Below are positions 6,339-12,600 of a stretch of 14,453 bases of DNA, piece by piece. Within the stretch, counting starts at the first letter, position 1; each line of letters starts with the position of its first letter. A program made the translations under genes and the position numbers. The notes under the pieces are model-generated. The model saw only the letters and a list, made by a program, of their open reading frames with translations, did not search any database and was not told the origin of the DNA. The stretch comes from DASUSF01 sp036375275 (GTDB lineage Bacteria > Pseudomonadota > Alphaproteobacteria > Geminicoccales > Geminicoccaceae). The stretch is from the NCBI GenBank assembly GCA_036375275.1, contig DASUSF010000308.1, positions 1 through 14,453 on the forward strand, read 5' to 3'.

Positions 6339-6873
6339 CCACGGGGGCCGCGCCCGCGCCGCGTTCGGATCGCTCCTCCGCCTGTCCGGCGCCGTCGAAC
6401 ATCGGGTGGATCACCCGGTCGCCCGGGTCGATGCCGAGGAGGTTCGAGGTGCCGCCGGCGAGCTCCAAGACCGCGATCACCGGGACCTCCGACGAGATGG
6501 TCTCGAGCGACAGGGGCTTGGTGTTGGCCTCGATCTTGCGGATGCCGCCGGCGCGGTCGATGAACAGCATGTCGAGAGGGATCAACGTGTTGCGCATCCA
6601 CATGCTGACCTCCTGCTCGCGGCCGAAGTCGAACAGCATGCCGCGGTCGACCGGAAGCGCGGTCCGGAACATCAGCCCGCGGGCGCGCTGCTCGGCCGAC
6701 GCCGCCACCTCGACGGTGAAGTCGTGGCGGTGCTCGGGGGTGACGATCGTGAGACGAGAGGTCGGCAGGTCGCCGACCTCAGCCCCGCCGGCCGGCCCGG
6801 CGAGGGTGGCCAGGAGCAGGACCAGGACCGGGACACGACGGCGACGGGCCGCGGTTGGTGCGGGCAGGCGCAC
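6310..6873 (-). CDS. Secreted DUF192 family protein
   Basis: A 187-residue protein of the DUF192 (COG1430) family, a small beta-rich domain of unknown function found in many bacteria. After a basic start and a hydrophobic stretch (about 14-25) an export signal ends near residue 31. The domain follows with its hallmark blocks: EQRARGLMFR (61-70), GMLFDF, MWMRNTLIPLDMLFID (91-106) and VLELAGG. The last 20 or so residues are Ala/Arg-rich and lie over the end of the aminotransferase gene. Translation most likely starts at GTG 6873: GGGGGAG stands seven bases upstream, and the in-frame ATG two codons earlier is followed at once by TGA, so it cannot be used. Its upstream region is shared with the divergent tyrosine kinase gene. 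Confidence 0.9.
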   Translation of the reverse strand: MRLPAPTAARRRRVPVLVLLLATLAGPAGGAEVGDLPTSRLTIVTPEHRHDFTVEVAASAEQRARGLMFRTALPVDRGMLFDFGREQEVSMWMRNTLIPLDMLFIDRAGGIRKIEANTKPLSLETISSEVPVIAVLELAGGTSNLLGIDPGDRVIHPMFDGAGQAEERSERGAGAAPVARSTSRTPE

Positions 6874-6902
6874 TCACATGCTCCCCCTCAGTGTACAACC
6901 TG

Positions 6903-6931
6903 TTGATAATTCGAGGCATTCGAACTAAAGT
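6903..6931 (+). promoter_or_regulatory. Probable promoter of the tyrosine autokinase gene
   Basis: TTGATA (6903-6908) and TAAAGT (6926-6931) are 17 bp apart in an A/T-rich island that stands out from its surroundings. The spacer holds ATTCGA twice (6909-6914 and 6918-6923), nine bp apart, which could be a regulator site. Transcription would start near 6938, giving a leader of about 300 nt. The same island must also hold the promoter for the divergent DUF192 gene. Confidence 0.5.
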
Positions 6932-6939
6932 CCAGAGGT

Positions 6940-7252
6940 TAGAGGGAATGGTGCGGCATGACAAGCCGGGGCCGGACGGGCTGCGGCGCTTGCCGGGCAG
7001 TCATGCCCGGCGGAGCGGCGCGCCGTTCGGGCTCGTCGCCCGGCACGATGCGCCGGTCGTCCGGGTCGTCGTCCGGGCCTGTCCCGAAACCGATCCTGGT
7101 GAGGACCGGGGGCCACGGGCGCCGGGGGATGCGCGCGGGCGCCTCTTGAAGCGCCGCGGGCAGACCTGATGTTTAGGGCCGTACGGGTGTGCGGCGTGCA
7201 GGCGTGCCGGGTGCGGGCACAACGAAAACGGACGCGAGGGTAGGACGTTCTG
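6940..7252 (+). other. Structured leader before the tyrosine autokinase gene
   Basis: About 310 bases without a convincing gene. They hold several hairpins. The strongest is GCCGGGCA (6992-6999) with TGCCCGGC (7004-7011) around loop GTCA, flanked by a further CGCT/AGCG pairing. Another is GTGCC (7204-7208) with GGCAC (7216-7220). GTCGTCCGGG occurs twice near 7055-7080. A 73-codon frame (6948-7169) spans part of it, but its Arg/Gly-rich product looks like no known protein. I do not recognise a riboswitch class. Confidence 0.4.
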
Positions 7253-9541
7253 ATGGCCATCGAAGTCAATTCTCCGCCGCGGATCGGCTACGAGCCCGTC
7301 CGCCGCCGGCCCGTCCGGGAGCGGAGCGGCGACGACCTTGACTGGTTCGGCCTGCTCCGGACGCTCTGGCGGCGGAAGCTGTTCCTGGCCGGCTTCGTCG
7401 CGCTCGCCCTCGCGGTCACCGCGGCCTGGGTGGGCCGCATGCCGCCGCAGTTCGAGTCCGACGCCATGGTCATGTTCAACGACCGGGAGCGCGTACTGGT
7501 CGACATCCCGGAAGTGGTCACCGGCCTGCCGCCGCAGGAGGAGCGGATGCAGGCCCAGCTCCTGCTGCTCCAGTCGCGCAACATGGCCGAGCGGCTGATG
7601 GAGCGGCTGAAGCTGCACCTGCTGCCCGAGTTCAATCCGGCGCTCAGGCCACAGACCGGCGGCCTCGCCCAGGCGCTCGACCCGGTCAAGTGGCTCCCGA
7701 CCGCGCTGCTCGACCGGCTGCCGCGGGCGTGGGCCGACACCCTGATGACCGCGACCTCGCCGATCGAGATGACCGATCAGCAGCAGGCCGCCCTGCTGCG
7801 CACCGAGATCGTCGACAACGTGCTGAAGAACATCCACGCCGAGCCGGCGAACGGCACGACGGTGATGCGGCTGCACTTCATCTCGACCGACCCGGAGCTC
7901 GCCCAGCTCGGGGCCAACGAGCTCGCCAAGCTCTATCTCGAGGAGCAGCTCGAGACCAAGCAGTCCGCCTCCACCCAGGCGAGCGAGTTTCTCGAGGAGG
8001 AGGTCCAGCGCCTGCGCGCCAGCGTCGCCGAGGCCGAGCAGCGCATCCAGGACTACCGCCGGAGCACCGGGCTGATCGAAGGGCCGGAGCCGATCGACGC
8101 GCAGCAGCTCTCGCAGCTCAACACCCAGCTGGTCCTGGCGCAGAGCGAGCGGGCCCAGGCCGAGGCGCGCCTCCGGCAGGTCGAGGGGCTGGTCAACCGC
8201 GACCTCGAGGCGGCGGCGCAGATGCTGGATTCGGCGCTGCTGGCGACGCTTCGCGCCCGCGAGGCCGAGCTGACCCGCGAGCTCGCCGAGCTGTCGCAGG
8301 AGTTCGGCCAGCGCCACCCGCGCATGGTTTCGGCGCAGGCCGAGCTGGCCAGCCTGGAGTCCCGCATGCAGTCCGAGATCCGCCAGATCACGGGCCGGCT
8401 GCGGGACGAGGCCCAGGTGCTCCGATCCCGCGAGGCGGCGCTCCAGAGCAACATCGAGCGCCTGCAGGGCCAGCTCGCGACGCGCGGCGAGTCGGAGATC
8501 GAGCTCGAGGCGCTGCAGCGCGAGCTGAACAGCGACCGGGAGCTGCTCGAGACCTATCTCGGCCGCCTCAAGGAGATCGAATCGCAGCAGAAGGCGCAGC
8601 AGCCGGACGCGCGCATCATCGCGACGGCGGTGGTGCCCGAGGAGCCGACCTACCCGAACCGGCTGCTGATCTTCGGGCTCGCCTTCTTCGGCGCGACGCT
8701 GCTCGGCTCCATGGCGGTGTTCGGGCTCGAGAGCCTCGACCACACCTACCGGAGCTCGGAGCAGATCGAGGACCAGCTCGGCCTCGCGACCCTCGGGCTC
8801 GTGCCGCTGATCACCAATCTCGACCGGCGGTACGGCCGGCCCGAGGATTACGTCCTCGACAATCCGAACTCGCCGTTCGGGGAGGCGATGCGCAGCCTCA
8901 GGACCGCGATTCTCTTGACCAGCGCCGGGGCGCCGCCGAACACGCTGCTGATGACCTCGTCGGTGCCGGGCGAGGGCAAGACCTCGATCGCGATGTGCCT
9001 CGCCCGGATCAACGCGCGCGCCGGGCGGAAGACCCTCCTGATCGACTGCGACCTCCGCCGCCCGCGGCTGCACGAGCTGACCGGGATCTCCAACCAGTCG
9101 GGCCTCAGCGATCTCCTGCTCCGGCAGCGGGAGCTCGACGACGTGCTGCTCGCCGACGACCGCTCGGGCGCGGCGTTCATCACCGCCGGCCCGTCGGTGC
9201 CGGACCCTGCGGCGCTGCTCGCCTCCGACCGGATGCGCCGGCTGCTCAAGGACGCGAGCGCAAGCTACGATCTGGTGATCCTCGACAGCCCGCCGGTGCT
9301 GAGCGTGTCCGACGCCCGGGTGCTCTCGCAGCTGGTCGACAAGACCGTCTTCCTGGTGCACTGGGGGAGCACCCGCCGGCACGACGTCATGATGGGCGTG
9401 AAGCAGCTGATCGAAGCCGGCGCCGACATGGCGGGCATCGTGCTGAGCCAGGTCAACGTCAAGAAGCACGCGGGCTACGGCTACCGCGACTCCGGCTACT
9501 ACTACGACGACAAGTACACCAAGTATTACCACCAGGGCTGA
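7253..9541 (+). CDS. Polysaccharide co-polymerase/tyrosine autokinase (Wzc/ExoP type, BY-kinase)
   Basis: Inner-membrane protein that controls chain length and export of a surface polysaccharide through cycles of tyrosine autophosphorylation. The 762-residue protein is the fused form. A cytoplasmic N-terminus precedes membrane helix 1 (about 43-60). A long periplasmic Wzz-type region follows, rich in Glu/Gln/Leu coiled coil from about 230 to 440, and then membrane helix 2 (about 471-492). The kinase comes last: Walker A VPGEGKTS with Lys576, Walker A' LLIDCDLRRPR with Asp598 and Asp600, and Walker B VILDSPP with Asp678. The last 21 residues contain eight tyrosines (742, 744, 749-751, 755, 758, 759), the autophosphorylation cluster. 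AGGACG lies just upstream of the ATG. No outer-membrane exporter, glycosyltransferase or phosphatase gene is nearby, so the partner polysaccharide is unknown. Confidence 0.95.
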   Translation: MAIEVNSPPRIGYEPVRRRPVRERSGDDLDWFGLLRTLWRRKLFLAGFVALALAVTAAWVGRMPPQFESDAMVMFNDRERVLVDIPEVVTGLPPQEERMQAQLLLLQSRNMAERLMERLKLHLLPEFNPALRPQTGGLAQALDPVKWLPTALLDRLPRAWADTLMTATSPIEMTDQQQAALLRTEIVDNVLKNIHAEPANGTTVMRLHFISTDPELAQLGANELAKLYLEEQLETKQSASTQASEFLEEEVQRLRASVAEAEQRIQDYRRSTGLIEGPEPIDAQQLSQLNTQLVLAQSERAQAEARLRQVEGLVNRDLEAAAQMLDSALLATLRAREAELTRELAELSQEFGQRHPRMVSAQAELASLESRMQSEIRQITGRLRDEAQVLRSREAALQSNIERLQGQLATRGESEIELEALQRELNSDRELLETYLGRLKEIESQQKAQQPDARIIATAVVPEEPTYPNRLLIFGLAFFGATLLGSMAVFGLESLDHTYRSSEQIEDQLGLATLGLVPLITNLDRRYGRPEDYVLDNPNSPFGEAMRSLRTAILLTSAGAPPNTLLMTSSVPGEGKTSIAMCLARINARAGRKTLLIDCDLRRPRLHELTGISNQSGLSDLLLRQRELDDVLLADDRSGAAFITAGPSVPDPAALLASDRMRRLLKDASASYDLVILDSPPVLSVSDARVLSQLVDKTVFLVHWGSTRRHDVMMGVKQLIEAGADMAGIVLSQVNVKKHAGYGYRDSGYYYDDKYTKYYHQG

Positions 9542-9604
9542 GAGCCGAAGAACGTCGCCCCGGCAGGGCGGCATGGCCGGCCGCCGGGACCGGGAACGAG
9601 CGCC

Positions 9605-9640
9605 ATGGACCTCCGGATGGACCTCGGCATGGACCTCAAG
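9605..9640 (+). repeat. Three 12-bp tandem units at the apt start
   Basis: ATGGACCTC begins at 9605, 9617 and 9629. The last codon of each unit differs (CGG, GGC, AAG). The repeat keeps the frame and multiplies the start codon. Confidence 0.9.
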
Positions 9641-10144
9641 GAGCACATCCGCTCGATCCCCGACTTCCCGAAGCCCGGAATCCTGTTCTACGACATCGCG
9701 ACCCTGCTCCGCGAGCCCGTCGCGTTCGAGGCGGCGGTGGCGCGCCTCGCCGCGCTGACCGAGCGCCACCGCCCGGAACGGCTCATGGCGATCGAGAGCC
9801 GCGGCTTCATCTTCGGCGCGGCGCTCGCCCGTCACCTCGGGATCGGCCTCGGCATGATCAGGAAGCAGGGCAAGCTCCCGGGCTCGGTGATCGGCCACGC
9901 CTACGACCTCGAGTACGGCGAGGACACGATTGAGGTCTCGGCCGACCTGATCGCGCCGGGGCTCCGTGTGGTGGTGGTCGACGACCTGATCGCGACCGGC
10001 GGCACCGCGGCCGCCTCCATCGAGCTGCTGCGCAAGGTCGGCGCGGAGGTCGCGGCGGCGGTCTTCCTGATCGAGCTCGAAGGCCTGGACGGCCGCTCGC
10101 GGCTCGACGTCCCGGTCGAGCGCGTCCTGACCTACGCGGGCTGA
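9605..10144 (+). CDS. apt: Adenine phosphoribosyltransferase
   Basis: Purine salvage enzyme making AMP from adenine and PRPP in the cytoplasm. The 179-residue protein shows FPKPGILFYDIATLL, ESRGFIFGAALA, RKQGKLPG, and the PRPP-binding loop VVVVDDLIATGGTA with Asp126/Asp127. The length fits the family. The first codons are a 12-bp unit repeated three times, giving MDLR-MDLG-MDLK. Each unit begins with an in-frame ATG (9605, 9617, 9629). Relatives normally begin at the equivalent of the third one (MDLKEHIR), so the true start could be any of them. No strong ribosome binding site decides it, although GGGAACGAG lies before the first. The gene lies 63 bp after the tyrosine kinase gene in the same direction and may share its transcript, without an obvious functional tie. 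Confidence 0.96.
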   Translation: MDLRMDLGMDLKEHIRSIPDFPKPGILFYDIATLLREPVAFEAAVARLAALTERHRPERLMAIESRGFIFGAALARHLGIGLGMIRKQGKLPGSVIGHAYDLEYGEDTIEVSADLIAPGLRVVVVDDLIATGGTAAASIELLRKVGAEVAAAVFLIELEGLDGRSRLDVPVERVLTYAG

Positions 10145-10151
10145 GGGAGGC

Positions 10152-10186
10152 CCCCGCCCGGAGCCGGATCCGGAGGGTGGGCGGGG
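10152..10186 (+). terminator. Possible terminator-like stem after apt
   Basis: CCCCGCCC (10152-10159) pairs with GGGCGGGG (10179-10186). The 19-nt loop contains the palindrome CCGGATCCGG, which can pair on its own. The structure starts eight bases after the apt stop codon. No U-tract follows, so it may equally be only a stable 3' end structure. Confidence 0.35.
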
Positions 10187-10266
10187 TCGCGGTCGGTCGG
10201 GTTCCGAAACGCGTGTGTTGCTGCTATGACACGCCCATCGGGAACGTTCGCGTGACGCCGGACCCG

Positions 10267-10293
10267 ATGGAAAAGGCTCGGCTGGCACCCTGA
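10267..10293 (+). CDS. Possible 8-codon upstream ORF overlapping the cyclase start
   Basis: ATG at 10267 opens a reading frame MEKARLAP whose stop shares bases with the cyclase start (TGATG, 10291-10295). The cyclase ATG has no good ribosome binding site of its own, so re-initiation after this mini-ORF is conceivable. The mini-ORF itself has only a weak GGA four to six bases upstream, and chance occurrence is possible. Confidence 0.25.
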   Translation: MEKARLAP

Positions 10294-12545
10294 TGAAGTG
10301 GCTGCGCTTCCTGCTGCGCGGGTTCGCGATCGGCGCCGTCGTCGGCGCCCTCGGTGTCGTGCTGGTCCTGTCGCCGGTCGGGCTCGATTTCGAGAAGAAC
10401 CTCGGCCTCCGGTGGATGTTCAAGATCCGCGGCCCGGTCGAGCCGCCGCCCGACGTCGTCATCGTCGCGATCGACGGCCTGACCGGCCGGGCGCTGGATC
10501 TGCCGCGCCTGCCCCGCGACTGGCCGCGGACGATCCACGCCGAGGCGATCAGGCGGATCGTCGAGGCCGGCGCGACCGCCGTGGTCATCGACCTCGACTT
10601 CAGCCGGACCAAGTCGGCGTACGAGGACGCCGCGCTCGCCAAGGCGATCAGCGCCGCCGACCGGGTCGTCCTCTACGAGCCGCTGGTCGGCCAGCGCCAG
10701 CGCATCGCCGACGCCGAGGGCGCCACGGTCGGGTGGACCTGGGTCGAGGAGCGGCGCGCGCCGACGGCGCAGCTGGCCTCGGCCGCCAAGGCGATGAGCG
10801 CGTTCCCGCTGCCCAAGCTCGGCAACGCCGCATTCGAGTTCTGGGCGTTCAAGGAAAGCGGTGGCGACGCTCCGACCACGGCGGCGATCGCGCTGCAGCT
10901 GCACGCCCACGCCGCCTTCGACCAATGGCAGCAGGTGCTCGCGGAGGCCGGCGCCCACGACGTCGCCTTCCTGCCCGATCCGGCGCAGATCGAGCGCGAC
11001 CCGAAGCGGGTGCTGGAGGTCATGAAGAGCTGGCGGAGCGCCGTGGACGGCCGGCCCGATCTCCGCCGGCGGCTCGAGGCCCTGACCGGCAGCCGGCGCC
11101 TCGGGTCGCTCGAGGAGCACAGCCTGGTCTCGGCCCTGGTCGACATGTACGGCGGCCCCGACTCGTACTTCCTGAACTTCTACGGCCCGCCGGGCACCAT
11201 TCCGACCGTCCCCTACGCCGCCTTCGCGGGGTCGAACGGGACCGATCCCGGGGCGTACGACCTCGAGGGCAAGGTCGTCTTCCTCGGCTACAGCGATCTG
11301 CACGACCCGGAGCAGCCGGACGCCTTCTACACCGTCTTCCGGAGCGACGCCGGGGTGGATCTCAGCGGCGTCGAGATCATGGCGACGGGCTTTGCGAACC
11401 TGTTGACCGGTGACGGCATCCGTCTCTTGTCCGCGCAGGTCACCGCGCTGGTCGTGCTCGCCTTCGGGCTGCTCGTCGGCCTGGTCGCGGCGCTGCTCCC
11501 GGCGACCGTCGCCGTCCCGGTGGTCCTCGGGCTGGCGGGGGCCTACGCGGTGGTCGCGCAGATCGCCTTCGGCGACGTCAACCTCTGGCTGCCGCTCGCG
11601 ACCCCGGTCGTGGTGCAGGTCCCGTTCGCCCTGATGGCCGGGCTGATGACCCAGTACCTGATGGGGCGTCATCGCGAGCGCCGGCTCGGCGACGCGATCA
11701 GCCTGTACGTGCCCGAGAACGTCCGCCGTGGCCTGACCGAGGGCACCGTCGATCACGAGTCCGTGAACAAGGTCGTCTACGGCACCTGCCTCGCCAACGA
11801 CATGGCCGGCTTCACCGCGATCTCGGAGAGCAAGGGCCCGAAAGAGCTCGCCCGGTTCATGAACGCCTACTTCGACGCCCTCGCTCAGGTGCTGAAGCGG
11901 CACGACGTCGACGTGACCGAGTTCCACGCCGACACCATCATGTGCGCCTGGACCGCGGACGAGCCGACCGCGCGGGTCCGGAAGAAGGCGGCCTATGCCG
12001 CGGTCGACGTGGTCGAGGAGATCGTGGCGTTCGGCCACCGCGAGGGCCTCGAGGGGCTGCGGCCGCGGATCGGGCTCCAGGACGGCCATTTCTACCTCGG
12101 GCACACCGGCGGCGGCGGCCGGATGGCCTACAGCATCCTCGGCGATCCCGCGAACACCGCGGCCCGTCTCGAAGGGCTCAACAAGCACCTCGGCACGACC
12201 GTCCTCGCCGCGCGCGGCGTGGTCCAGGGGCTGGACGACCTCCTGGTCCGTCCGGTCGGCGCGTTCGTGTTCGTCGGCAAGGGCGATCCGATCCCGGTGG
12301 TCGAGCTGCTGGCACGGCGGAACGCCGCGTCGCCGGAGCAGGTCGACCTGTGCGATCGCTTCGTGGAGGCCCTGGAGCTGCTCGACCGGCGCGCCTTCGG
12401 CGAGGCGGTCCGCGCCTTCGAGCAGCTGCTCGAGGATCATCCGGGGGACGGCCCGTCCCGCTACCATCTTGGCCGCGCCCGTCGGCTCGAGCAGGCCGAG
12501 CCGGCCGAGGACAGTCCCCTCGTCGTGAGGATGGACTCCAAATGA
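10293..12545 (+). CDS. CHASE2-domain membrane class III adenylate/guanylate cyclase
   Basis: A 750-residue sensor enzyme predicted to make cAMP or cGMP in response to an extracytoplasmic signal. Domains in order: membrane helix 1 (about 8-28); a periplasmic CHASE2 sensor (about 30-370) starting with FEKNLGLRWMFKIRG and ending with SGVEIMATGFANLLTGDG; three membrane helices (about 384-402, 404-424, 431-452); a catalytic domain (about 485-665); and a helical TPR-like tail (about 685-735). Catalytic residues seen are the metal ligands Asp503 (in NDMAGFT) and Asp547 (in FHAD), plus Asn621 and Arg625 in GDPANTAARLE. The base-selecting positions are unusual: Glu543 where adenylate cyclases have Lys, and Ser614 where they have Asp or Thr. 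Product identity is therefore uncertain. The gene for a FecR/TPR protein follows 52 bases later and is probably in the same operon. Confidence 0.93.
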   Translation: MKWLRFLLRGFAIGAVVGALGVVLVLSPVGLDFEKNLGLRWMFKIRGPVEPPPDVVIVAIDGLTGRALDLPRLPRDWPRTIHAEAIRRIVEAGATAVVIDLDFSRTKSAYEDAALAKAISAADRVVLYEPLVGQRQRIADAEGATVGWTWVEERRAPTAQLASAAKAMSAFPLPKLGNAAFEFWAFKESGGDAPTTAAIALQLHAHAAFDQWQQVLAEAGAHDVAFLPDPAQIERDPKRVLEVMKSWRSAVDGRPDLRRRLEALTGSRRLGSLEEHSLVSALVDMYGGPDSYFLNFYGPPGTIPTVPYAAFAGSNGTDPGAYDLEGKVVFLGYSDLHDPEQPDAFYTVFRSDAGVDLSGVEIMATGFANLLTGDGIRLLSAQVTALVVLAFGLLVGLVAALLPATVAVPVVLGLAGAYAVVAQIAFGDVNLWLPLATPVVVQVPFALMAGLMTQYLMGRHRERRLGDAISLYVPENVRRGLTEGTVDHESVNKVVYGTCLANDMAGFTAISESKGPKELARFMNAYFDALAQVLKRHDVDVTEFHADTIMCAWTADEPTARVRKKAAYAAVDVVEEIVAFGHREGLEGLRPRIGLQDGHFYLGHTGGGGRMAYSILGDPANTAARLEGLNKHLGTTVLAARGVVQGLDDLLVRPVGAFVFVGKGDPIPVVELLARRNAASPEQVDLCDRFVEALELLDRRAFGEAVRAFEQLLEDHPGDGPSRYHLGRARRLEQAEPAEDSPLVVRMDSK

Positions 12546-12549
12546 TCTT

Positions 12550-12600
12550 CATCTTAATGTCCCGGCAGATTTGCTCGGGGGGGCAGGAGCATTTAAGATG
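12550..12600 (+). promoter_or_regulatory. Stem-loop burying the start codon of the FecR/TPR gene
   Basis: CATCTTAA (12550-12557) pairs perfectly with TTAAGATG (12593-12600), which contains the start codon. TG (12558-12559) then pairs with CA (12590-12591) past a bulged T. Inside, CCCGGCA (12561-12567) pairs with TGC-(T)-CGGG (12572-12579) around loop GATT. The ribosome binding site AGGAG (12585-12589) lies in the internal loop. The left arm begins four bases after the cyclase stop codon, so a ribosome finishing the cyclase would open it. Confidence 0.6.

Noticed and set aside
6948..7169. 73-codon frame in the kinase leader
   Set aside because: Arg/Gly/Pro-rich product without family resemblance. 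Its third-position G/C is lower than in neighbouring genes, and another frame in the same place looks equally good. Not excluded, but unsupported.
10270..10300. TGGCAC before the cyclase as a sigma-54 promoter
   Set aside because: The matching TTGC element at the required distance is missing, and the site overlaps the start codon.
7001..10642. 1213-codon open frame on the minus strand
   Set aside because: It lies opposite the tyrosine kinase, apt and the cyclase, which all have clear families. Its Arg/Gln/Asp-rich product shows no domain. Long empty antisense frames are expected at this base composition.
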